From assembly GCA_027858325.1 (NCBI GenBank), contig JAQICU010000052.1:1-13350 (forward strand): 13,350 bases of DNA, written 5' to 3'. Both the position numbers and the translations under genes were made by a program. The notes beneath the pieces were generated by a model. The model saw nothing but the letters and a program-made list of their open reading frames with translations, was not told where the DNA came from and did no database searches. This DNA is from Candidatus Cloacimonadota bacterium. Its GTDB lineage: Bacteria > Cloacimonadota > Cloacimonadia > Cloacimonadales > TCS61. Shown one piece after another: positions 8,029 through 13,350 of this stretch (positions are counted from its first letter, which is position 1; every line of letters starts with the position of its first letter).

Positions 8029-8718
8029 TTGGCTGAAATAAATCATGAACTACAAGTAGAAATTACTGAAAGGAAAAGAATCGAAATCCAGCTAAATGAT
8101 AGTTTCCTTAGATTAAAAAAAGCTATTGAAGAGACCATAAATGCTTTCATCTCTGCAGTTGAAATTCGTGATCCATATACTGCAGGACATCAGCTTAGAG
8201 TTGCAAAATTGAGCTATGAAATTGCATATGAAATGAAATTGAACAAGATTCAGCTTGATGCAATACGAATCGCTGCGATCCTTCACGATATAGGCAAAAT
8301 ATATATTCCAAATGAAATTCTCTCAAAACCATCTACTCTTACAGAAACAGAATTCAGCGTGATCAAGAACCATCCTCTTGCCGGTTATGATATATTAAAA
8401 ACAATAGATTTTCAAATGCCTATTGCTAAAATTGTATATCAACACCATGAAAGAATTAATGGTTCAGGCTATCCACAAGGTCTTATAGGAAAAGAAATAA
8501 TGCTGGAAGCAAGGATCGTTAATGTTGCTGATGTTGTAGATGCGATGATCTCCCAACGACCCTATCGCTCTTCGCAAGGCATTAACCATGCACTCGAAGA
8601 GATAACGGTTAATGCCGGTATCTTGTACGATCCGGAAGTAGTGGATATTTGTTTGAATTTATTCAATGAAAAAGGATTCCAATTCGAAGAGATCAAAATA
8701 AGAACTGCTCCGAGATAA
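8029..8718 (+). CDS. HD-GYP phosphodiesterase domain, in frame downstream of a TAA (output part of the split gene)
   Basis: HD-GYP proteins hydrolyse cyclic di-GMP through a metal centre. The motifs are complete here: H86-D87-x-x-K90, H139-H140-E141, and G147-Y148-P149 inside NGSGYP, followed by ADVVDAM and RPYR. The first 30 residues (AEINHELQVEITERKR) are a coiled-coil linker of the kind that connects GAF or PAS sensors to outputs. The first possible start in this frame is TTG at 8029, with only an abutting GAGAG (8024-8028) as ribosome-binding site. The frame has no stop back to the TAA at 7987, and the residues between also read as linker (from FGLKKLIQD). It may therefore be the broken-off end of a TPR-GAF-HD-GYP protein of about 863 codons, or be made by reinitiation. 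The domain call is firm; expression as a separate protein is uncertain. Confidence 0.8.
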   Translation: MAEINHELQVEITERKRIEIQLNDSFLRLKKAIEETINAFISAVEIRDPYTAGHQLRVAKLSYEIAYEMKLNKIQLDAIRIAAILHDIGKIYIPNEILSKPSTLTETEFSVIKNHPLAGYDILKTIDFQMPIAKIVYQHHERINGSGYPQGLIGKEIMLEARIVNVADVVDAMISQRPYRSSQGINHALEEITVNAGILYDPEVVDICLNLFNEKGFQFEEIKIRTAPR

Positions 8719-8730
8719 TTTTTTATTTCG

Positions 8731-8758
8731 TTGACTCAACTAAATAATATTATATTAG
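8731..8758 (+). promoter_or_regulatory. Possible promoter for the second HD-GYP gene
   Basis: TTGACT (8731-8736) is followed after 16 bp by TATTAG (8753-8758) in the 71-bp gap between the two HD-GYP genes. The -35 is a good match and the -10 moderate. If real, the stand-alone HD-GYP gene could be transcribed independently of the split gene. Confidence 0.4.
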
Positions 8759-8789
8759 ATACATAGAGAATCAAAACTAATGGAGTATT

Positions 8790-9386
8790 ATGGAAAAGAT
8801 CGTAAACGCACTTTTAGCTGCAATTGAAATTTGGGATCCATATACTGCGGGACATCAAAAAAGAGTTGCAACTCTATCACTTGCCATTGCCAGGGAAATG
8901 TATTTTAATCCGAAACAATTGGACATAATGAGAATTTCAGCAATTCTGCATGATATTGGTAAGATTAATCTTCCAACCGAAATATTATGCAAGCCCGGTA
9001 AATTAGCTTTATGTGAATATAATCTCATTAAAATACATTCTGAAGCGGGTTATCAGATACTAAAGAAAATTGATTTCCCGGAAAAGATAACTGAAATAGT
9101 TTATCAACATCATGAATCTTTAGATGGTAGTGGTTATCCACGCGGACTTAAGGGAGATGATATTTGTATCGAAGCTAGAATTTTACGTATAGCTGATGTA
9201 GTTGAGGCTATATCCACAAACAGACCTTACAGACCTGCTATTGGAATTGAGGATGCTTTAGAAGAAATTGAAAATGATGTTTTTGGCAAGTATGATACAG
9301 AGGTTTGTGAAATATGTTTAAACTTGTTCAGAAATCAAAATTTCGAATTCAAAGAAATTCAACTGCGAGATAATGAAAGAACATGA
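8790..9386 (+). CDS. Stand-alone HD-GYP domain protein, probable cyclic-di-GMP phosphodiesterase
   Basis: The 198 residues consist almost only of an HD-GYP domain. Motifs are H54-D55-x-x-K58, H107-H108-E109 and G115-Y116-P117 within DGSGYPRGL, followed by ADVVEAI and NRPYRP. It aligns without large gaps to the preceding HD-GYP domain from its first residues (DPYTAGHQ in both) to its end, at roughly half identical residues by eye. The pair looks like a tandem duplication. It has no signal peptide, membrane helix or sensory domain, so it should be cytosolic and regulated by expression or by a partner. TGGAG just before the ATG at 8790 is a ribosome-binding site with short spacing; an in-frame TAA at 8778 excludes an upstream extension. 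The full catalytic set suggests an active enzyme; cyclic-di-GMP as substrate is from family knowledge. Confidence 0.9.
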   Translation: MEKIVNALLAAIEIWDPYTAGHQKRVATLSLAIAREMYFNPKQLDIMRISAILHDIGKINLPTEILCKPGKLALCEYNLIKIHSEAGYQILKKIDFPEKITEIVYQHHESLDGSGYPRGLKGDDICIEARILRIADVVEAISTNRPYRPAIGIEDALEEIENDVFGKYDTEVCEICLNLFRNQNFEFKEIQLRDNERT

Positions 9387-9430
9387 AGTTGAAAAAGAAA
9401 AATGTAAAAATAAAGAACAGGAATGAATAA

Positions 9431-10564
9431 GTGGAACCGATCTATCTTGATTATAATGCGACGACACCTTTAGATCCTGAAGTTGCAGCGATAATGCTAC
9501 CGTTTCTAAACCATAAATTCGGGAATCCTTCCAGTACTCACTGGTTTGGAGTAATTGCCAGAAAAGCAGTAATTAATGCCAGAGAACAAGTTGCAGATCT
9601 TATCAATTGCAAACCAGAAGAGATCGTATTTACAAGCGGTGGAACTGAATCGAATAATTATGCTTTAAGAGGATATGCTTTTGCAAACCGTCATAAAGGA
9701 AACCATATAATCACATCTGCAATAGAACACCCAGCAATAATTGAGGTTTGTAAATATTTGGAAAAACACAACTTCAAAGTAACTTATCTGCCCGTTGACA
9801 GAAATGGAACGGTTTCGGTTAAATCTGTTAATGATGCAATTACCAAAGATACAATTCTTATCTCAATTATGCATGCCAACAATGAAGTCGGCACAATTCA
9901 ACCGATATTAGAAATTGCGGAAGTTGCAAATGAAACCGGAATTTGCCTTCATACAGATGCAGCTCAATCTCTGGGTAAGATTCCTGTGGATGTTTTAGAA
10001 TTAAATGTTGACCTACTTTCAATAGCCGGGCATAAGATCTATGCTCCTAAGGGCATTGGAGCACTTTATATTAAGCAGGGAATAAAATTAGAAAAATTGA
10101 TATTTGGAGCCAAACAGGAAAATGGTAATCGGGCTGGGACAGAAAATATTCTTGAGATAGTTGGTTTAGGAAAAGCTTGTGAGATAGCTAAACTTAAGCT
10201 TACACAGAATTATGATCACATGAAAAAAATGCGTGATAGATTATGGAACGGATTAGTTGATAAAATCCCGGATATTAGATTAAATGGGCATCCTGAGAAA
10301 AGACTCCCGAATACTTTGAACGTAAGCTTTCTAAATATGAACGAATATTTTCAACTCTCCCTGTTTCTTGAGATCGCTGCTTCAGCCGGAGCAGCTTGTA
10401 GAACCGATATGGTTACATTTTCTCCAGTTCTGGAAGCTATGAAAGTACCAATAGAATATGCTAAGGGAACGATCCGTTTTTCAACCGGCAAGATGACAAC
10501 TATAAAAGAAATAGATAGTGCAATAAAAAAAATTAGTGAAATTTATAGTAAGCAAATAGGATAA
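9431..10564 (+). CDS. Cysteine desulfurase (IscS/NifS family, class V aminotransferase fold)
   Basis: The 377-residue PLP enzyme has the family start IYLDYNATTPLDPEV and TSGGTESNN for phosphate binding. H100 (in SAIEHPAI) should stack on PLP, with D176 and Q179 in HTDAAQS. K202 in AGHKIYAPKG should form the Schiff base, and C323 in SAGAACRTD should carry the persulfide. The reaction is L-cysteine to alanine plus enzyme-bound sulfur, which would supply Fe-S clusters or thiolated tRNA. The residues after the catalytic Cys (RTD) differ from the common TSG or HSG, and QENGNRAGTEN replaces the usual QERGxRxGTEN. No IscU, IscR or thiI-like gene is nearby, so the acceptor is unknown. Start is GTG at 9431 with AGGA at 9419-9422. 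The Fe-S-rich operon upstream would need such an enzyme, but there is no direct link. Confidence 0.93.
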   Translation: MEPIYLDYNATTPLDPEVAAIMLPFLNHKFGNPSSTHWFGVIARKAVINAREQVADLINCKPEEIVFTSGGTESNNYALRGYAFANRHKGNHIITSAIEHPAIIEVCKYLEKHNFKVTYLPVDRNGTVSVKSVNDAITKDTILISIMHANNEVGTIQPILEIAEVANETGICLHTDAAQSLGKIPVDVLELNVDLLSIAGHKIYAPKGIGALYIKQGIKLEKLIFGAKQENGNRAGTENILEIVGLGKACEIAKLKLTQNYDHMKKMRDRLWNGLVDKIPDIRLNGHPEKRLPNTLNVSFLNMNEYFQLSLFLEIAASAGAACRTDMVTFSPVLEAMKVPIEYAKGTIRFSTGKMTTIKEIDSAIKKISEIYSKQIG

Positions 10565-10569
10565 CAATT

Positions 10570-11511
10570 TTGGCCGCCGTTAATATTGAAATAAAAGCAA
10601 AATGTAAGCATCCTGAAGATATCCGCAAAATTCTCAAAGAAAACAAAGCCTTTTTCAAAGGTACAGACATCCAGAAAGACACCTATTTTAAAGTTAAGAA
10701 CGGACGCCTTAAAATGAGAGAAGGAAATCTTGAATACAGCCTTGTTTATTATGACAGAGAAGATATCTCCGGTCCCAAACGTTCCGATGTTATTTACTAT
10801 CACCCCGGAAAAGAAGACCTGGTAAAACAGCAACTTCAAAAAGCAATCGGTACTTTAATAGTCGTAAACAAAAAAAGAGAAATCTATTATATTGATAACA
10901 TAAAATTCCATATTGATGAAGTTGAACAATTGGGCAGTTTCGTTGAAATTGAAGCTATTGATAGAACAGGGAACATTGGAGCTGAAAAACTTTATCAGCA
11001 ATGTCAGGAATACCTCTTATTATTCCAAATACAAGATGAGGATTTGATCACAAATTCTTATAGTGACATGTTAATGAACAAGAACCTGCGCATTGTTGAG
11101 GGAACAATTAAGCAAGCTGTAGAAATTTCAAAGAAGATACCTGAATTGGAAAATCCCTATGAAAAAGTTGAGTATAAGAAAAGACTAAAAGACAAAATGC
11201 ATCTCATTCTTATTGCTTATTGGAATGGGAAGCCTGCCGGGTTTAAGGTCGGCTATCAGATCAATGATAACTTCTATTCCTGGATGAGTGGAGTTATTCC
11301 AGAATATAGAAGAAAAAAGATCGCTAAAGAATTAGCACGTTCCCAACAAAAATGGGTTGAAGAGAAAGAAATAAAATTAATTAAAATGAAAACACGTAAT
11401 AAACACAAAGCCATGCTCCAATTTGCTCTATCTAATGGATTCTACATAACCGGCCTGGAAAAACACAATCATCCGGAAGAAAACAGAATATTGCTGGACA
11501 AAGAAGTATAG
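10570..11511 (+). CDS. CYTH domain-GNAT acetyltransferase fusion protein
   Basis: The 313 residues hold two domains. Residues 3-165 are a CYTH (CyaB/thiamine triphosphatase-like) domain of the class IV adenylate cyclase-like group. They show NIEIKAKC at the start, IQKDTYFKVKNGRLKMRE, then YYDREDISGPKRSD, KKREIYYIDNIKFHIDEVE and FVEIEAID. CYTH enzymes bind triphosphate substrates with a tunnel of acidic and basic residues and two metals. Residues about 195-305 are a GNAT fold (GKPAGFKVGY, VIPEYRRKKIAKEL at 242-255, FALSNGFYITGLEKHNH). The acetyl-CoA loop reads RRKKIA, with Lys where a Gly is usual. Start is TTG at 10570 with AGGA from the end of the preceding gene, 5 bp after its stop, so translation is probably coupled to the desulfurase. 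Substrates of both domains are unknown; CYTH may be a triphosphatase rather than a cyclase. Confidence 0.85.
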   Translation: MAAVNIEIKAKCKHPEDIRKILKENKAFFKGTDIQKDTYFKVKNGRLKMREGNLEYSLVYYDREDISGPKRSDVIYYHPGKEDLVKQQLQKAIGTLIVVNKKREIYYIDNIKFHIDEVEQLGSFVEIEAIDRTGNIGAEKLYQQCQEYLLLFQIQDEDLITNSYSDMLMNKNLRIVEGTIKQAVEISKKIPELENPYEKVEYKKRLKDKMHLILIAYWNGKPAGFKVGYQINDNFYSWMSGVIPEYRRKKIAKELARSQQKWVEEKEIKLIKMKTRNKHKAMLQFALSNGFYITGLEKHNHPEENRILLDKEV

Positions 11512-11548
11512 CCCTCTGAGCTGCTACTTAAAAGTAAAGCATTAGAGA

Positions 11549-12169
11549 GTGATGAAAATGAGAAAACTAAAAGTAATATTTATCTTAATATTGATCTTCG
11601 TAAGTATAAATTTAGCAGCCGATCAAATGGATTATATTTTTGGAATTAACGCAGCTCTTTATTATCCTGAATATCAGAAATACAAATACGATCAACCTGT
11701 TCTTGGTTTTCAGGCCCAATTGGATCTTTTTAATATTATTGATGTAATGGGTATCGGTGGAGCTACATTTCAAAAAGTTTATACAATTGATGAGAGATTC
11801 AGTTTGCTGAGATCATATAGCATTTATATGCATGATTTTGCAAATTATTCAACTGAAGATTCCTATTTTACCTATGGATTTTACGGTGGTGTTAAACGCA
11901 CAGAGATCAATTATAAGCAATATAAAACATCAAGTGAAAGAAGCCTGACAATTCATAGAGCACTTTTAGGTTTTCATTTTGCTTCCGAGATCTGGGGAAT
12001 TGATATCAGTTGGACACAAGCTGAGGATAGAAAACCGATTATAGGGTATGAACTCAAACTACGTCATTCCAGTGGAATATTAATGCGGATCGGAAGAATA
12101 AATAGAGGGCCGATAATTGGGATAAATTCTGAAATGTATCTCCTTCTAGGTTATGAATTCTTCAAATAG
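11549..12169 (+). CDS. Exported protein of unknown family, probably a small beta-barrel or beta-rich envelope protein
   Basis: I do not recognise the family. The product has a clear signal peptide (MRKLKVIFILILIFVSINLAA, cleavage likely before DQMDY). The rest is rich in Tyr, Phe and Gly, with alternating patterns such as YFTYGFYGGVKRTEINY and GYELKLRHSSGILMRIGRI. The end, YLLLGYEFFK, looks like a final beta strand, although the last residue is Lys and not Phe. This suggests an outer-membrane or periplasmic beta-rich protein of about 185 mature residues. The frame opens with GTG at 11549; ATG at 11552 or 11558 is more likely, and 11558 gives the best spacing to AGAGAG (11544-11549). It is followed after 3 bp by a membrane protease-like gene, so the two are probably cotranscribed. 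Confidence 0.75.
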   Translation: MMKMRKLKVIFILILIFVSINLAADQMDYIFGINAALYYPEYQKYKYDQPVLGFQAQLDLFNIIDVMGIGGATFQKVYTIDERFSLLRSYSIYMHDFANYSTEDSYFTYGFYGGVKRTEINYKQYKTSSERSLTIHRALLGFHFASEIWGIDISWTQAEDRKPIIGYELKLRHSSGILMRIGRINRGPIIGINSEMYLLLGYEFFK

Positions 12170-12172
12170 ATC

Positions 12173-12706
12173 ATGAAAGATCTTTCCATTTCTGCACTAA
12201 GTGCAAACCTTTACGCAATCCCAATTGTATTGATCACGATCATTTGCCTGGTCTTTCCATTTGTATTAATTTGGGACTGGCAGACTTTCACCAAAGGATT
12301 TCTTTCGATCTACCTGGCTCTTCCCTATTTTATAATTGCCTTCATTATGGGATTATTTCTCCATGAAGTTTTTCACGCTGTTGGGTTCCTGATCTTTGGA
12401 AAACTCAAGATCGAAATAGTTCAGATTGGTATAAAATGGAAGTATCTCTCACCATTTGCTCATTGCAGGATTCCGCTTAAAGCTTCTGTTTATCGTATAT
12501 CGTTACTTCTACCGGCAATTCTATTGGGGATTTTTCCTTCCATTGTTGCTTTAATTATTGGAAAGAGCTGGCTGCTGATTTATGGAACTCTTTTTACAGT
12601 TTTAGCCGGTGGAGATTTTCTGGTTTGTTGGATCATCAGGAAAGTAAAAAACGATGATTTGGTACAAGATCATCCCGAAAGATGCGGGTGTTATATAATT
12701 GATTAA
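12173..12706 (+). CDS. DUF3267-type integral membrane putative zinc metalloprotease
   Basis: The 177-residue protein has hydrophobic segments near residues 11-33 and 42-66, and two more between about 103 and 155. HEVFH (H64-E65-V66-F67-H68) at the end of the second one is an HExxH zinc site. D148 in AGGDFLVCWIIRK is a plausible third ligand, as in site-2-protease-like proteins. The closing VQDHPERCGCYIID fits the DUF3267 family, in which a late DHP-x-x-x-GC stretch is usual. It would act within the inner membrane; no substrate is known. The ATG lies 3 bp after the stop of the exported-protein gene, so the two are coupled. Peptidase activity is a family prediction only. Confidence 0.82.
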   Translation: MKDLSISALSANLYAIPIVLITIICLVFPFVLIWDWQTFTKGFLSIYLALPYFIIAFIMGLFLHEVFHAVGFLIFGKLKIEIVQIGIKWKYLSPFAHCRIPLKASVYRISLLLPAILLGIFPSIVALIIGKSWLLIYGTLFTVLAGGDFLVCWIIRKVKNDDLVQDHPERCGCYIID

Positions 12707-12826
12707 TATTCACCATTACATTTGTCACCCTGACGAATCTTATACCCCAAGCTATACAGCGGGGCAAGCGTTGTTCTTCTAAGGAAGGGTAATACATTAA
12801 AGGCTTCTCTACTCTTCATGAAAAGA
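12707..12826. repeat. Repeat-like intergenic segment with nested inverted repeats
   Basis: This gap between convergent genes is less AT-rich than the other spacers. CCCC-AA-GCT (12745-12753) pairs with AGC-GGGG (12758-12764) around ATAC, leaving an AA bulge. Further out, ACCCT (12727-12731) is complementary to AGGGT (12786-12790). A GTCACCCTGA start is typical of dispersed intergenic repeats in some bacteria, so this may be a decayed copy of such a repeat, or a shared terminator for the two converging genes. No T run follows the hairpin. Confidence 0.35.
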
Positions 12827-13024
12827 TTAATCTTGTTTCTTCTTAAAATAATCTAAAATTCCCAGCGACATTAAAACACCAATTGCAGCGAAAACAACTC
12901 CCAGAGTAGTTAAAACAATTGCCAGAATGCTTTGCTTTCCTATTAAGAATTGACCAATAATGCTCAAAGCAAGCCCGATCGCTGTAAATTTTAATGCAAT
13001 TAATTTATTGATCTTTATTTCCAT
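12827..13024 (-). CDS. Small membrane protein with two transmembrane helices
   Basis: The 65-residue protein on the minus strand has a basic N-terminus (MEIKINKL) and two hydrophobic helices (about 8-29 and 33-57). They are linked by a short GKQS turn and followed by a charged tail (DYFKKKQD). Both ends are likely in the cytoplasm. I do not recognise a family. The ATG (complement of 13022-13024) is preceded on its strand by AAGG with a spacing of about 7, which supports it as a real gene. A possible promoter on that strand (TTGTCA near 13083-13088, TGAATA about 17 bp on) is weak. It is convergent with the DUF3267 gene. Confidence 0.65.
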   Translation of the reverse strand: MEIKINKLIALKFTAIGLALSIIGQFLIGKQSILAIVLTTLGVVFAAIGVLMSLGILDYFKKKQD

Positions 13025-13128
13025 AATTAACCTTATGGAGAAAATTTAATTAGATCTGTTATTCAGGCAAGTAATAACTAATTGACAATTAATTTAGAAT
13101 TTTGCAGTTTCGTTTTTGTATTGATCAT

Positions 13129-13251
13129 ATGTTTACGAAAAAGAATTTTAAAGAGGATATTTGTATGCTTAAGTATCATTTCGATATAAGAGTAGGATTT
13201 ATTAAAATTAAAAAACCATTAGATAATTTAGATATTGAGAACGAGGATTAA
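13129..13251 (+). CDS. Short ORF of 28 or 40 codons with a good ribosome-binding site
   Basis: The best start is ATG 13165, giving 28 residues (MLKYHFDIRVGFIK then IKKPLDNLDIENED), with AGAGGA at 13152-13157 and 7-bp spacing. An in-frame ATG at 13129 would extend it to 40 residues (MFTKKNFKEDIC added). It ends at TAA 13249-13251, which overlaps the foot of the long inverted repeat. The peptide is basic at first and acidic at the end, with no membrane helix. I recognise no family; it could be a leader peptide, a remnant of a longer gene or chance. Confidence 0.35.
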   Translation: MFTKKNFKEDICMLKYHFDIRVGFIKIKKPLDNLDIENED

Positions 13252-13296
13252 AATGTACACAATAACTTTTCGTAAAAAAGTTATTGTGTACATTTT
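13250..13296. repeat. Perfect 21-bp inverted repeat with 5-nt loop
   Basis: The left arm (13250-13270, core ATGTACACAATAAC) pairs without mismatch with the right arm (13276-13296, core GTTATTGTGTACAT) around CGTAA. It starts at the stop of the short ORF and ends 21 bp before a candidate recombinase start codon. It may be an operator or recombinase-binding site, or a bidirectional AT-rich terminator (the A run at the left foot and T run at the right foot fit this). A third, imperfect half-site GTTATGTGTACA lies at 13315-13326. Confidence 0.85.
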
Positions 13297-13317
13297 TGGT
13301 ATAACTATAGGTTAGTT

Positions 13318-13350
13318 ATGTGTACAAAAAAAATTGGCGCGGCATACATA
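13318..13350 (+). CDS. Start of a truncated gene, possibly a serine recombinase
   Basis: From ATG 13318 the frame is open to the window edge and reads MCTKKIGAAYI. Serine recombinases and resolvases typically begin with a few basic residues and then A-Y-I-R-V-S, where the Ser is catalytic; the window stops just before that point. AGG at 13309-13311 gives a 6-bp spacing. Only 11 codons are visible, so this is a motif resemblance and not a domain assignment. The long inverted repeat just upstream fits a mobile or self-regulated gene. Confidence 0.4.
   Translation, partial: MCTKKIGAAYI

Noticed and set aside
12823..12834. 12-bp palindrome AAGATTAATCTT at the end of the small minus-strand gene
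   Set aside because: A short AT-rich palindrome is expected by chance in this composition, and it has no T run or partner site.
1..13350. CRISPR array, tRNA or rRNA genes
   Set aside because: No regularly spaced direct repeats, cloverleaf-like segments or conserved rRNA stretches were seen on reading the window.

Overview
The window is AT-rich, almost fully coding on the + strand, and comes from an anaerobic Gram-negative bacterium. The signs are an outer-membrane beta-barrel C-terminus ending in Phe, a secreted barrel-like protein, a soluble NuoEF-type redox complex and TPR/GAF/HD-GYP signalling. A member of the FCB side of the tree (for example Cloacimonadota-like) would fit, but this is a guess from gene style, not from a marker gene.

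Layout: (1) 1-132 is the tail of an outer-membrane barrel protein, followed by about 200 bp of AT-rich spacer. (2) 331-6002 is a three-gene operon: a NuoE-like [2Fe-2S] protein, a NuoF/HydB-like FMN/NAD(H) protein with extra ferredoxin clusters, and a 1142-residue NuoG-like protein with a GltD-type FAD/NAD(P)H oxidoreductase inserted between its N-terminal ferredoxin and its later Fe-S domains. A clear intrinsic terminator closes the operon. No hydrogenase H-cluster domain and no molybdopterin active-site Cys or Sec is visible, so the complex looks like an electron-transfer machine joining two pyridine-nucleotide sites, possibly with ferredoxin as third partner. (3) 6127-9386 holds c-di-GMP-type signalling genes: a membrane TPR-GAF protein, an HD-GYP domain in the same reading frame but separated by one in-frame TAA, and a second stand-alone HD-GYP paralogue with its own possible promoter. 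(4) 9431-11511 holds a cysteine desulfurase of the IscS/NifS family and, 5 bp later, a CYTH-GNAT fusion. (5) 11549-12706 encodes a small exported barrel-like protein and, 3 bp later, a DUF3267-type integral membrane metalloprotease candidate. (6) 12707-13350 contains a repeat-like spacer, a small two-helix membrane protein on the minus strand, a 28-40 codon ORF, a perfect 21-bp inverted repeat and, at the edge, the first 11 codons of what may be a serine recombinase.

Points of most interest are the NuoE/NuoF/NuoG-GltD complex, the nonsense-split TPR-GAF-HD-GYP gene, and the inverted repeat plus possible recombinase at the right edge, which may mark the start of a mobile element. No rRNA, tRNA, CRISPR array or complete insertion sequence was seen.
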